This document shows positions 1-8,635 of a DNA stretch of 38,183 bases, piece after piece (position 1 is the first letter of the stretch; every line of letters starts with the position of its first letter). The translations under genes were made by a program, and so were the position numbers. The stretch is taken from the NCBI GenBank assembly GCA_934232845.1, contig CAKQGD010000012.1, forward strand, positions 1 to 38,183, read 5' to 3'. Below the pieces are notes generated by a model, which was given only the letters and a program-made list of their open reading frames with translations, did no database searches and had not been told where the DNA came from. Source of the stretch: an uncultured Oscillospiraceae bacterium. Its GTDB lineage: Bacteria > Bacillota > Clostridia > Oscillospirales > Ruminococcaceae.

Positions 1-5
1 GCTGT

Positions 6-63
6 CTCCTTTCGAATGTTTGTGTGGTAACTTCATTCTACCAGAGCCTGCAAGCTATGTCTT
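6..63 (-). promoter_or_regulatory. Promoter and ribosome site for a minus-strand gene beginning left of the window
   Basis: Read on the minus strand, AAGACA (63-58), a 17-base spacer and TAGAAT (40-35) preceded by TGG form an extended -10 promoter. GAAAGGAG follows at 13-6, only a few bases from the window edge, which is the right distance for a start codon just outside. The gene itself is not visible. Given the truncated methyltransferase next door, a mobile-element gene is possible, but that is inference. Confidence 0.45.
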
Positions 64-128
64 CTTTTATGCGGTTTTCAATTTGCGCAAGTTATTGTAC
101 ATTATCTTGTAGTCTGCTTGCAAAGATG

Positions 129-150
129 TTTTGACCCAGTTTTGACCCAG
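129..150. repeat. Perfect tandem 11-bp direct repeat at the methyltransferase junction
   Basis: TTTTGACCCAG occurs twice back to back (129-139 and 140-150), immediately before the first ATG of the truncated methyltransferase frame. The second copy contains the in-frame TGA (143-145) that closes the frame upstream. The shorter word TTGACCCA recurs near the end of the same gene at about 1655. It may be a scar of an insertion, deletion or slippage event. Confidence 0.7.
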
Positions 151-151
151 A

Positions 152-1669
152 ATGGAATTGGAACGGGCAGGGCTGGGCGGAAACAATGGAAGATCCGCCC
201 AGCGAACGGTGGCAAAAAGCACAAATCGAAGCCGAAATGACTCCGATTTGCCCTTGAGACAACCTGAGAGCCAGATGCTGCGGGATACCGAAAAAATCGT
301 GCATCGAAATCTGGACTTCCTGCCGCTGAAGAGCTACACCAACATCGCCGAGGGCAACGCGCTGCGGATGGATTGGGAGGAAGTGGTGCCCAAGCTTGAG
401 CTCAACTACATCATGGGTAACCCGCCGTTTGTTGGCGCAAGAATGATGGGTGTCGGTCAGAAGGAGGACTTGAATGCCATTTTCCCCGGATGGAAAAACG
501 CCGGTAACCTCGACTATGTCTCCTGCTGGTTCAAGAAGGCGGCAGACTTGATGGAAGGCACAACCATTCGCTCCGCACTGGTATCTACGAATTCGTTAAC
601 CAAGGGCGAGGCAGTCGCCAACTTATGGAAGCCACTGTTTGAAGCCGGTGTGCATATCGATTTTGCCCACCGCACCTTTCGCTGGGACAGCGAGGCCAAG
701 ATAAAGGCTCATGTTCACTGTGTCATCGTCGGTTTTAGCACAGCGCCCAACAGCCGCCCGAAGGTGATTTACTCCTCGGACAGACCGCAGATCGTGCAGA
801 ACATCAACGGTTATTTGCTGGATGCGGAAAATATTTTCGTGGAGAGCCGCAACAAGCTGCTCTGTAATGTGCCAGCGATTGGTATTGGCAATATGCCGAT
901 TGACGGTGGCAATTACCTGTTCACCGAGGAGGAGATGCAGGAGTTTTTGGCAAAAGAACCTGCTGCCGAAAAATGGTTTAAGCCTTGGTATGGCTCGCAG
1001 GAGTTCATCAACCGCAAACCGCGTTATTGTCTGTGGCTGGGAGACTGTCCACCCCATGAACTGCGAAAGATGCCAAAGTGTATGAAGTGTGCAGAAGAGG
1101 TTCGTCAATTCAGAAGCAACAGTAACAGAAGCTCCACCAAAAAGCTGGCAGATACGCCATTATTATTTGGCACAACCAATATGCCCAGCAACAATTATAG
1201 CTTGTTGCCGAAAGTTTCATCAGAGAAACGGCGTTATGTTCCAATGGGATTTATGACCCCAGATATATTGCCAAGTGACCTTGTATTTATCATTCCAAAT
1301 GCAACCTTGTACCACTTCGGTGTGTTAACTTCCAATATCCACATGGCATGGATGAGAGCCGTTTGTGGTCGCTTAAAAAGCGATTATCGCTATTCCAAGG
1401 ATGTTGTTTACAACAACTTCCCATGGCCTACACCGACCGAGGCACAGAAGGCGAAGATCGAGCAGACTGCCCAAGCAATTTTGGATGCCCGCGCCCTGTA
1501 CCCGGACAGCAGTCTTGCCGACCTGTACGATGAGCTGATCATGCCGCCCGAATTGCGTAAAGCCCACCAGCAGAATGACCGCGCCGTGATGCAGGCGTAC
1601 AAAACTATGACCGAGTCGAGCTGCGTGGCTGAGCTGATGCGGATGTATCAGAAATTGACCCAAAAGTAA
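152..1669 (+). pseudogene. C-terminal half of an MmeI-like DNA methyltransferase (5'-truncated)
   Basis: The frame carries the amino-methyltransferase motif NPPF at about residue 90 (NYIMGNPPFVG), followed by the typical DYVSCWFKKAADLM region, a substrate-domain segment with FAHRTFRWDSEAK, and the characteristic end FPWPTPTEAQKAKIEQTA plus MPPELRKAH. This matches the C-terminal part of large class I SAM-dependent DNA methyltransferases of restriction-modification systems (MmeI/type IIG-like), which usually span roughly 900 residues or more. Here only 505 residues exist. The N-terminal helical part, any nuclease domain and the SAM-binding motif I are absent, and an in-frame TGA lies at 143-145. 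Recognisable family sequence begins only near residue 38-50, so the first few dozen residues look like junction sequence. There is no good ribosome site before the ATG. It is probably a non-functional remnant. The remaining frame has no internal stop, so the truncation may be recent. Confidence 0.8.
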
Positions 1670-1683
1670 ATATTGTGACGAGA

Positions 1684-1724
1684 AGCCCTCACACTGCTCC
1701 AAGCGGAACGATGTGGGGCTTTTT
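1684..1724 (+). terminator. Intrinsic terminator after the methyltransferase remnant
   Basis: AGCCC-T-CACA pairs with TGTG-GGGCT across an 18-base loop with one bulge, followed by TTTT. It lies 15 bases after the stop codon. Confidence 0.6.
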
Positions 1725-1734
1725 ATTTATGTAA

Positions 1735-1763
1735 TAAAAATGTCCCGGCCGTTTCCGGCCGGG
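1735..1763 (-). terminator. Intrinsic terminator closing the MMPL-GLUG-ygjV operon
   Basis: CCCGGCCG (1744-1751) and CGGCCGGG (1756-1763) form an 8-bp GC stem with a TTTC loop. On the minus strand it is followed shortly by five T (1740-1736). It sits 16 bases past the ygjV-like stop. Confidence 0.75.
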
Positions 1764-1778
1764 GCTGGAGTGTGTGTT

Positions 1779-2294
1779 TCAGGCTCTTTGTTTTACGTCA
1801 AAGCGCAGAATTGCGATTATGAATGAAAGAAAGGCGAAGATTTCCACAACGGCGCACGAGTAGGAACCCACAATCAAATTGTATACGATCAGAGGCGGGG
1901 AGTTGAAAAGGAATAAAAGTCTTGTCAGCTTCATGTGATGCGTCCAAAGACCGATGGTTGTAAGCGACATGGAAAAGAAGGGGAGAAGCCCGAAAGGGCC
2001 GTTCCACGTCAAAAGGGTGCTGGCAAAATACAAACCGATTAAAAGACAGGGCCAAAATCTGCTTTTTGCCCAGTCTTTCTCGTTGGAAAAGCATAAAAAG
2101 GATCGAAAAATGCCGACCAGATTGATGGGGACTCCCGTCCACGCGCCAAGCAGGCCATAATGAATTGCCCACAGGATGCAGCACCCTGTCTGAACGGCAA
2201 GGATACGCCTGCGGTTATCACACTGCAGCACGGAAAAACATATGACAGAAGGAATAAATCCGATTGACTGGACGAACCAGTCTTGAAACTGCAA
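1779..2294 (-). CDS. YgjV-family inner membrane protein
   Basis: A 171-residue, strongly hydrophobic protein with about five to six membrane segments. The ordered features of the YgjV family are visible: a first helix followed by short polar CDNRRR, an AIHYGLLGAWTG segment, and a later GPFGLLPFFSMSLTTIG segment. The biochemical role of this family is not established as far as I know. The start is TTG at 2294, with AAGGTGG nine bases upstream; no ATG is available near the N-terminus. The gene starts 49 bases after the GLUG-protein stop, with no terminator between them, so it is probably the last gene of the MMPL-GLUG operon, which ends in the hairpin at 1735-1763. The link to export is contextual only. 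Confidence 0.75.
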   Translation of the reverse strand: MQFQDWFVQSIGFIPSVICFSVLQCDNRRRILAVQTGCCILWAIHYGLLGAWTGVPINLVGIFRSFLCFSNEKDWAKSRFWPCLLIGLYFASTLLTWNGPFGLLPFFSMSLTTIGLWTHHMKLTRLLFLFNSPPLIVYNLIVGSYSCAVVEIFAFLSFIIAILRFDVKQRA

Positions 2295-2343
2295 GGGAGG
2301 AAGCCACCTTTCTTTTGGTCAGAGAAATGAGAAATAAAAGCGA

Positions 2344-5300
2344 TTAGGTGTTTTCTTCTTTCTGCACGTTGTGAGCAGAAGAGGAATTCCTGTTTTTTCT
2401 TGAACGACGGATATGCCTGCACAGAAGCAGGAGCGCCGCTGCCGCGGCAAGGGAGATCACAGCCGGAAGAACGGCAAAAGTAGTCTGCCGGGCTCTGCAG
2501 AGGACAAAATGGTCGCCTGACGCTTCAAACACGAGATAACTGCCGTCAGAGGACGGTTCAAGGCGTTGCCAGACGCCGTCTTTGAAAAGCCAGAGAACAG
2601 AATTACTCTCTCCGCTCAGACAGCGCAGGGTATGTACGCTTCTGCCGTCCTGAGGAATCGTCACCTCCCAGCTTTCGCAGCCGCCGGCTGCGTTTGGAGG
2701 ATATTGCTGCGTTTTTGTCATTTGCAGAGTATCATCTTCACGGAAAGACCCCTCCGCCAGTAAAATGGGCCGTTCGCCTTCGAGCAGTTCGCTTTCCAAA
2801 ACCGCGTGATAGGGGGAATAAACTGCCCGCACCGTTGTATCAAAGGTCAGGTATTCCTGTTCAAAAGGCTCCCATTGTGCGTAAAAGGCGTTTCTTTGAG
2901 GAATCTGCGGTATTTCATTTTCGGAAACAGAGTCGCCGTATTCCTTTTCAAGAATGGCTATCTGCTTTTCGTCGGCGAGGAACGTGACGGTGAGATGCTT
3001 CATTTTCTCCGGGAGATTGTCAAGGGCGGAAAACTCTGCATATGAAAGCGGATAGGCTTTTTCTTCGTAGCTCACGCCGTCTATACCGCCGAGCCCGTTC
3101 TCAACAAAGAAGTTCTCGCTGAGTGTTTCAGAGTCATGGGGGTATCCGTCTTCCAAGGCGCCTGCAATCGCACCGGAAAGAGCAGTGCTTTCTTCTATGC
3201 GAAGCATGACACGGCAGCCTGTAATTGTCGAACCGCTGCCCGCGATGCCGCCGACATAGTTTTGCCCTAAAAGAGTGCATTTGACATGACAGTCGCGGAT
3301 CACAGAGGAGGATTTTCCCGCGATGCCGCCGACATAATCACAGCCGGGGGCATCGAGGGTACCGAAATTTTTACATTCGAGCACGCTGCCGAGATCCATA
3401 GAGCCGACAATTCCGCCTGCCTGATATTTTTTTGCGGTAACAGAGCCGAAATTTTCACATCCGCGCAGAACGCTTCGGGTCGTGTAGCGGTAATTGACGG
3501 AAAGATTCCCTTCGACGGAGAGATCATCCTCTGGATCCAGGTCGTTTTCAATTCCCATCGTACCCGCGATACCGCCCACATTGAGATCGCCTTGTACTGT
3601 GCCGGTATTTCGGCAGTTTGCGGCTTTGCCGGTGGTATCCTGCTCGGTGTCCGCATCGGAGATATCCTCGGAGCGGTCGCCGGGCTGCGTGTTGGTTTGC
3701 TCATCCAGTTCGTCAATGATGAGATCGAAGATCACATTCAATTCGTCGCTGACGGCTTCGAGATCAGAGAAAACCAGACTGCTGTACTCCGTGGCTGTAC
3801 TGCTTAGATCCTCTACGGTTTTGCTGATTTCATAGAGGAGATCGCTCAGTTCCACCCGGGCGGAGATCAGTTTATCCAAATTTAAAATTTCAAAGTGAAG
3901 CGTAGGAAGAGTGAGGTCTTCCGTTTCTTCGGAATCCGACGCGTCTTCTTCCGACGGCTCATTTTCAACGGCCGCAGCCGTCAGAGGAAGAAGTGAAATT
4001 TCGGTTCCGAAGGCAGCCGCGTTTGAAGACAAAGCCTCATCCGTGTCGGCCGGCTCGGATGACTCCTCCTGTGAAGAGGAAGGGGGAGTCAAGGGCTCTT
4101 CCGGCAAAGAAGAGTCTGTTTCTTCCGGCAAAGAACCCTCCGGGTTTGCTTCGCTTTCTTCCGTTTCTCCCTGTGAGGGAAGCTCGGGAAAGGGCTCTGC
4201 AAAATCCGTGTCAATGTCGGGACGGAGATTTTCAAGCAGATCATCCAGATCTGTGGAGGCGTCGATGGAAACGGAAGGCTTCAGTTTCCCCATGGCGTCA
4301 AGCAGGTCGTCCGCTGCTTCAATGGCGTCGTCGATTTGCCGCTGCAGACGAGTGATCCGGCGGTTGACTGCATGCACCGTTGTCGATGCGTCCTCGCTTG
4401 TTTTAGAAACGAGTTCCTTCAGCGTGCGAAGCTCCCGGCTGAGACGTACAAGCGTGCTTTGCGAAAAAATCAGCGTGCTGTCCGGCTCCATCTGGCCGAC
4501 AATGCCGCCCACCTCTTTTCTTCCGAAAATACGGCCTTCGTTGACGCAGCCTTCGAGATACCCGGTTTGACTGCCGGCGATGCCGCCGATGTTGTAGCCG
4601 ATATGAGCGTAACCGACGGTCCCGAAATTAACACAGGCGCGTATTACGCCGGAATTGGTTCCCGAGATACCTCCGATATCGGTGATGGTGACGGCACTTT
4701 CCGTTTCGGTCAGGTCGCCGAGGGTGATGTCTTTGAGATCAATCTCGTTTTCTTCCACCGTCGTATTGACGCGGCAGGAGTTGGTTGACCGGCTGACGAC
4801 GCCCTTGTTTTCGCCGACGATACCGCCGACGAAATGCTCACCGTACACAATGCCGCGCGTCGTGCAGCCGCTGATCACGCCGGAGGGTTCATTAAGACCC
4901 GCAATGCCTCCCACGGTACTGCTGCCGCTCACCGCGCCGGAAAAAGTGCAGTTTTCAATCGTTCCGCCGTTGACCGCGGCGATGCCGCCGAGTACGCTGC
5001 GCATGCCGGATGGGGATAGACTGCCTCGTACGGAAAGATTGCGTACGGTTCCTCCCTCCTGAAGAAAGCGAAACAGCCCGATTTCAGAGCCTTTCTGTGT
5101 GAGGGAAAGGCCGCTGATCGTGTGACCCTGTCCGTCAAAGACACCGCCGAAGGTCGGAATACCGGTGAAATCCGTTTCGCTGAGATCGAGGTCGCATTCA
5201 AGAAGAACGGTCATGCTGCGGCTGTAGGAATCCAGCCGGCAATTTTCGCAGAATACAAGAAAATCCGCGCGGCTGCGAATGGAGAGGACAGAATTTTCCG

Positions 5301-5388
5301 CGGGCTCTTCAGCGCGGACAACGAACGCAAAAGGGAAGATCAGCGCTGCCGCCAAAAGAAGAGAAATCGCCTTTTTTCTGATTTTCAT
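2344..5388 (-). CDS. Large secreted, membrane-anchored GLUG-repeat protein
   Basis: The protein has 1014 residues. It opens with a signal peptide (residues 1-26, KIRKK then a hydrophobic core ending VVRAEE). GLUG-type beta-helix repeats follow (about 60-310), with recurrent VGGIAG, NCTFSG and GGIVGENKG units; GLUG repeats occur in bacterial surface proteins. A long predicted helical stretch (about 320-375), an acidic Ser/Pro/Glu-rich linker (about 395-490) and a second helical stretch (about 505-580) interrupt the repeats, which resume at about 610-760. The C-terminus has one membrane span (about 968-988, VISLAAAAALLLL) and a basic cytoplasmic tail. The likely topology is extracellular with a C-terminal anchor. 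The start ATG overlaps the stop of the upstream transporter gene by four bases, and AAGGAGGTG lies upstream, so the two are probably translationally coupled. I infer an accessory or surface role with that transporter; ligand and substrate are unknown. Confidence 0.85.
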   Translation of the reverse strand: MKIRKKAISLLLAAALIFPFAFVVRAEEPAENSVLSIRSRADFLVFCENCRLDSYSRSMTVLLECDLDLSETDFTGIPTFGGVFDGQGHTISGLSLTQKGSEIGLFRFLQEGGTVRNLSVRGSLSPSGMRSVLGGIAAVNGGTIENCTFSGAVSGSSTVGGIAGLNEPSGVISGCTTRGIVYGEHFVGGIVGENKGVVSRSTNSCRVNTTVEENEIDLKDITLGDLTETESAVTITDIGGISGTNSGVIRACVNFGTVGYAHIGYNIGGIAGSQTGYLEGCVNEGRIFGRKEVGGIVGQMEPDSTLIFSQSTLVRLSRELRTLKELVSKTSEDASTTVHAVNRRITRLQRQIDDAIEAADDLLDAMGKLKPSVSIDASTDLDDLLENLRPDIDTDFAEPFPELPSQGETEESEANPEGSLPEETDSSLPEEPLTPPSSSQEESSEPADTDEALSSNAAAFGTEISLLPLTAAAVENEPSEEDASDSEETEDLTLPTLHFEILNLDKLISARVELSDLLYEISKTVEDLSSTATEYSSLVFSDLEAVSDELNVIFDLIIDELDEQTNTQPGDRSEDISDADTEQDTTGKAANCRNTGTVQGDLNVGGIAGTMGIENDLDPEDDLSVEGNLSVNYRYTTRSVLRGCENFGSVTAKKYQAGGIVGSMDLGSVLECKNFGTLDAPGCDYVGGIAGKSSSVIRDCHVKCTLLGQNYVGGIAGSGSTITGCRVMLRIEESTALSGAIAGALEDGYPHDSETLSENFFVENGLGGIDGVSYEEKAYPLSYAEFSALDNLPEKMKHLTVTFLADEKQIAILEKEYGDSVSENEIPQIPQRNAFYAQWEPFEQEYLTFDTTVRAVYSPYHAVLESELLEGERPILLAEGSFREDDTLQMTKTQQYPPNAAGGCESWEVTIPQDGRSVHTLRCLSGESNSVLWLFKDGVWQRLEPSSDGSYLVFEASGDHFVLCRARQTTFAVLPAVISLAAAAALLLLCRHIRRSRKNRNSSSAHNVQKEENT

Positions 5389-7865
5389 TTATCGTCACCT
5401 CCTTTGGAGAAATGATCGATTTCTTCCGGAAGCCGGGGTGCGGACATCTCCTGTACGGTCGTCCCCGTACCTACGATCGCATTGAACTGTCCGTGAAGAA
5501 CACCGTTGACCTCCGCATCAAGAACGCCGCTGACGTAACCGCGCACGCGGCCTTGAATTAAAATGCTGCCGCTGGCAGTACGGGTCAGACGCTCAAGCCC
5601 GTGCAGGGCAAAGGAAGTCTTTTCGATCACACGGTCTCCCAGAATTAAAATCTGCGGCAGAACGCAAAGCACAAGGAAGATAGAAATGAGGGTGCCGCGG
5701 CCGAGAGAGCTGCCGACGGCGGTAATCACGGGGTTAGTCGTCATGTATCCGATCAGTTCGCCTGCCGCCGCAAGGATGGTGCCCGAAGTGAGAATGGTCG
5801 GAAAAGCCTCGTTGAGGGCTTCGATCATTGCCTCGTGAATGGGAAGATTTTTCTTTTTCTCGCTGTAATGGCTGGAGATTACGATGGCGTAGTCGATGTT
5901 GGCTCCCATCTGAATGGCCTGCACAATCAGATAACCGAGGAAATAAAGGGGCTTTCCCTCCAGATATGGGAAAGAAAAATTGATCCAGATACTGCCTTGA
6001 ATTACGAGAATCAACAGCAGCGGGAGCCCGGCAGACTGGAATGTAAACAGCAGAATCACTACAACGAACAATGCTGACAGAATGTTGATCAGCGTATTGT
6101 CCTGTGCAAACGAAGAAGCGAGATCCGCCGCACTTGTCGAATTGCCGACAAGATACGAGTCTTCGGGATAAACGCTTCTTACGATTCGGTGAGCTTCGTC
6201 AAGAAAGCGTGTGGTCTGAGCACTTTCTTCCGGCAGAGAAAGATAAATTACAAGGCGGCTGTAGTCGTCGCTCTGCAGCTGCAGCTGCGCTTTTTCGAGC
6301 TGCTCAAAAAGCTCGTCGAGATCCTCCTGCACATCGCTCTGCAGGGTGATGCTGCCGGCCTCCATGCGGTCTTTCAGATAGAGGAACATATCAAACAGCG
6401 GCACCTTATAGTTTTGCAGTCCGTTGAGAATCTCTCCGTATTGATCTTCGCTGACCGCATAGGCGGAATAGAGCAGCTTGGCTACTTCATAATCGAGATC
6501 GACCATCTCGGAAAATTCTCTTGGCGTTACGGCGTCCGCGAGCATATAGCCGTCCTGCGCTTCGGTATTGGCGAGTCCCACGGCGGATTTTACACCGGGC
6601 AGAGATTCCAGTTCGGTGAGGATGGTCTTTTCCGCTTCATAGTTTCCGCGGGGAACAATGACGGCAACCATGTTGTTCTGCCCGAAAGTCGTCTTGATTT
6701 TTTGCGTAGCGATCTGCTGCTCACTCTGCTTGGCGGTAACAAGATCGTGAAAGGTATAGCAGAATGGGCAGCGGCTGGACAGGAAAAATGCGATTATAAT
6801 GACCGCAGCAAAGAGAGGCGGCACGATATAGCGCGTTTTTACCGCAAATTTTCCGACCAAAGTGATGTTCGGAATCAGCTTTTTATGGCGTGTGGCGTCG
6901 ATTTTTTTAGAAAACAGCATCAGCAGTCCCGGCATCAGCGTAAAAACAGACAGCAGGCTCAGCAGAATCGCCTTGATCAGAACGACGGCGAGATCGATAC
7001 CGATTCCGAAATGCATGAAGCTCAAGGCGGCAAGGCCGCAGATGGTCGTAAGAGAGCTTGAAGAAATTTCGGGAATTGCCTTGCCGAGAGCACAGATGCA
7101 GGCCTCGCGGGAGGCAAGTGTCTCATGCTCATCGGAAAAGCGGTGACAGAGGATGATTGCGTAGTCGATAGCCAGTGCGAGCTGAAGCACGACAGTGACG
7201 GAATTGGAGATGAACGAAATTTTTCCGCAGAGAAAATTTGTCCCCATGTTGAGAATCGCTGCTGCGGCGAAGGTCAGAATCAGCACGGGCACCTCGGCGT
7301 AGGAACGGGAGGTCAGCGTCAGAACCGCTACGATAATGACGGCGGCGACAACGAGAATACCGGCCATATCCTTTTTCAGATCGGCGCTTTCGTCCACCCC
7401 TACTTCGGTGTCGATATAAGTATCATAGCCGGTGAGGATGGAACGGATCTCCTGCATTGCTTCCACGCTGACGGGGTCGTCCGATGTTCCGTCGAATGTA
7501 ACGGAAAACAAAGCGGCGGCTTTGGAAAAATGCTCTGTGCTGTCGTCGAATTCGACGGAAGCGACACCGGCTGTATTTTCTAAGCGGCCGCAGATTTCTT
7601 CCGCTGTGGCGTATGAGATATTGGAAACCATCACGCGAGCCGTGCCGTAGGTGACGAAGTTGTCGTCCATTATGGTCAGGCCCTGTCGTGTTTCGGTTGT
7701 ATCCGGCAGGTAGGTGGTGATGTCATTTTCCACCTCTACCCAGCGCGCGGAAAAGCAGCTGAAAATGACGGCGAATGCATATAACAGAAAGAACAGGTTG
7801 CGCCGGTCCACAATAAAGGTCGCGATTTTTTCCATAGCGCCTGTTTTTTTCTTTTTTTCTTCCAA
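5385..7865 (-). CDS. MMPL/RND-family membrane exporter
   Basis: The 826-residue protein has the two-fold architecture of MMPL/RND permeases: one membrane helix near residues 17-37, a large extracytoplasmic domain, a five-to-six-helix bundle, then a repeat of the pattern. The two proton-relay signatures are visible: AIDYAIIL at about 233 and NIDYAIVI at about 656, each with the Asp-Tyr pair known from MmpL proteins. The family exports lipids, peptides or drugs using the proton gradient; the substrate here is unknown. The C-terminus carries a roughly 60-residue soluble extension after the last helix. I chose the TTG at 7865, preceded by AGGGAG at about eight bases; an ATG ten codons later (7835) is the alternative. 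It overlaps the GLUG gene by ATGA and precedes the ygjV-like gene. Confidence 0.88.
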   Translation of the reverse strand: MEEKKKKTGAMEKIATFIVDRRNLFFLLYAFAVIFSCFSARWVEVENDITTYLPDTTETRQGLTIMDDNFVTYGTARVMVSNISYATAEEICGRLENTAGVASVEFDDSTEHFSKAAALFSVTFDGTSDDPVSVEAMQEIRSILTGYDTYIDTEVGVDESADLKKDMAGILVVAAVIIVAVLTLTSRSYAEVPVLILTFAAAAILNMGTNFLCGKISFISNSVTVVLQLALAIDYAIILCHRFSDEHETLASREACICALGKAIPEISSSSLTTICGLAALSFMHFGIGIDLAVVLIKAILLSLLSVFTLMPGLLMLFSKKIDATRHKKLIPNITLVGKFAVKTRYIVPPLFAAVIIIAFFLSSRCPFCYTFHDLVTAKQSEQQIATQKIKTTFGQNNMVAVIVPRGNYEAEKTILTELESLPGVKSAVGLANTEAQDGYMLADAVTPREFSEMVDLDYEVAKLLYSAYAVSEDQYGEILNGLQNYKVPLFDMFLYLKDRMEAGSITLQSDVQEDLDELFEQLEKAQLQLQSDDYSRLVIYLSLPEESAQTTRFLDEAHRIVRSVYPEDSYLVGNSTSAADLASSFAQDNTLINILSALFVVVILLFTFQSAGLPLLLILVIQGSIWINFSFPYLEGKPLYFLGYLIVQAIQMGANIDYAIVISSHYSEKKKNLPIHEAMIEALNEAFPTILTSGTILAAAGELIGYMTTNPVITAVGSSLGRGTLISIFLVLCVLPQILILGDRVIEKTSFALHGLERLTRTASGSILIQGRVRGYVSGVLDAEVNGVLHGQFNAIVGTGTTVQEMSAPRLPEEIDHFSKGGDDK

Positions 7866-7944
7866 AGAAATGGCTCCCTTCTGCGATTTCTCTGCGAGCT
7901 GTTCGCATCAAGCGGAGGACAGCCCCATTTTTCGGGTAAGAAAG

Positions 7945-7972
7945 TGGGCGTTAAACGCCCGCTTTTTTCAAT
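7945..7972. terminator. Hairpin over the deoC stop codon
   Basis: GGGCGT-TAA-ACGCCC forms a 6-bp stem that includes the deoC stop. On the plus strand it is followed by GCTTTTTTC, a good T-run. On the minus strand the follow-on is ACTTTCTTACC, a weak one. It may end deoC transcription imperfectly, leaving read-through into the MMPL operon, for which I see no separate strong promoter. Confidence 0.45.
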
Positions 7973-8619
7973 TCCTCCCGTACAAGGCGCACGGCGGAGC
8001 TGCTGCCCAGCCGGTCTGCGCCAAGTGCGAGAAAGCGCTCCATATCTTCTACGCAGCGGATACCGCCTGCCGCCTTGATGCGAATGCGTCCTTTTGTTTC
8101 CCGTGCAAACAATTCGACGTCATGCGGCGTTGCGCCGCCGGTCGAGAATCCGGTCGAGGTCTTGATATAGTCCGCGCCCGCATCGGCCACAATGCGGCAC
8201 ATCAGAGCTTTTTCCTCGTCGGTCAAAAGGCAGGTCTCTACGATCACTTTAAGCACATGGCTGCCGATCGCCTTTTTAATGGTGCGGATTTCTCCCTCGA
8301 CATAGTCGAAACGTTTCTCTTTGAGAGCGCCGATATTGATGACCATGTCGATCTCATCTGCGCCCAAAATCACGGCGTTCTGTGCTTCATAGGTTTTGGC
8401 GTCGATCGTCATTGCGCCGAGAGGAAAACCGATCACCGTGCAAATGGGCACACGTCCTTTCAGCACCTCGCGGGCATAGGGAATATAACAGGGATGGATG
8501 CACACACTGGCACAGTGATATTTGGCTGCCTCTTCGCAGAGCTTTTGAATATCCGGGCGCGTGGCCTCCGGTTTCAGCAGGGTATGATCGACGTGTGTCA
8601 GCATAGCCATAAGATCCAT
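7951..8619 (-). CDS. deoC: Deoxyribose-phosphate aldolase
   Basis: The 222-residue protein matches DeoC over its full length. It performs the reversible aldol cleavage of 2-deoxyribose 5-phosphate to glyceraldehyde 3-phosphate and acetaldehyde in deoxynucleoside catabolism, in the cytoplasm. Visible signatures are HTLLKPEAT at the N-terminus, GFPLGA, ADEIDMVINIG, the Schiff-base lysine in DYIKTSTGF (Lys about 153) and the second lysine in IKAAGGIR. ATG at 8619 has AAGGAA eight bases upstream. It lies 16 bases after the helicase-loader stop, so it appears to be the last gene of a DnaD-DnaC-deoC run. The usual deo-operon partners (phosphorylases, phosphopentomutase) are absent. Confidence 0.96.
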   Translation of the reverse strand: MDLMAMLTHVDHTLLKPEATRPDIQKLCEEAAKYHCASVCIHPCYIPYAREVLKGRVPICTVIGFPLGAMTIDAKTYEAQNAVILGADEIDMVINIGALKEKRFDYVEGEIRTIKKAIGSHVLKVIVETCLLTDEEKALMCRIVADAGADYIKTSTGFSTGGATPHDVELFARETKGRIRIKAAGGIRCVEDMERFLALGADRLGSSSAVRLVREELKKAGV

Positions 8620-8635
8620 AGCGGCAGTTCCTTTC

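Noticed and set aside
152..1669. Complete, active restriction-modification enzyme
   Set aside because: The N-terminal half with the SAM-binding motif and any nuclease is missing, and a stop closes the frame upstream.
2344..5388. Repeated units in the GLUG gene as a CRISPR or DNA repeat array
   Set aside because: The repeats are at protein level (GGIAG, NCTFSG), diverged in DNA, and lie inside one continuous frame.
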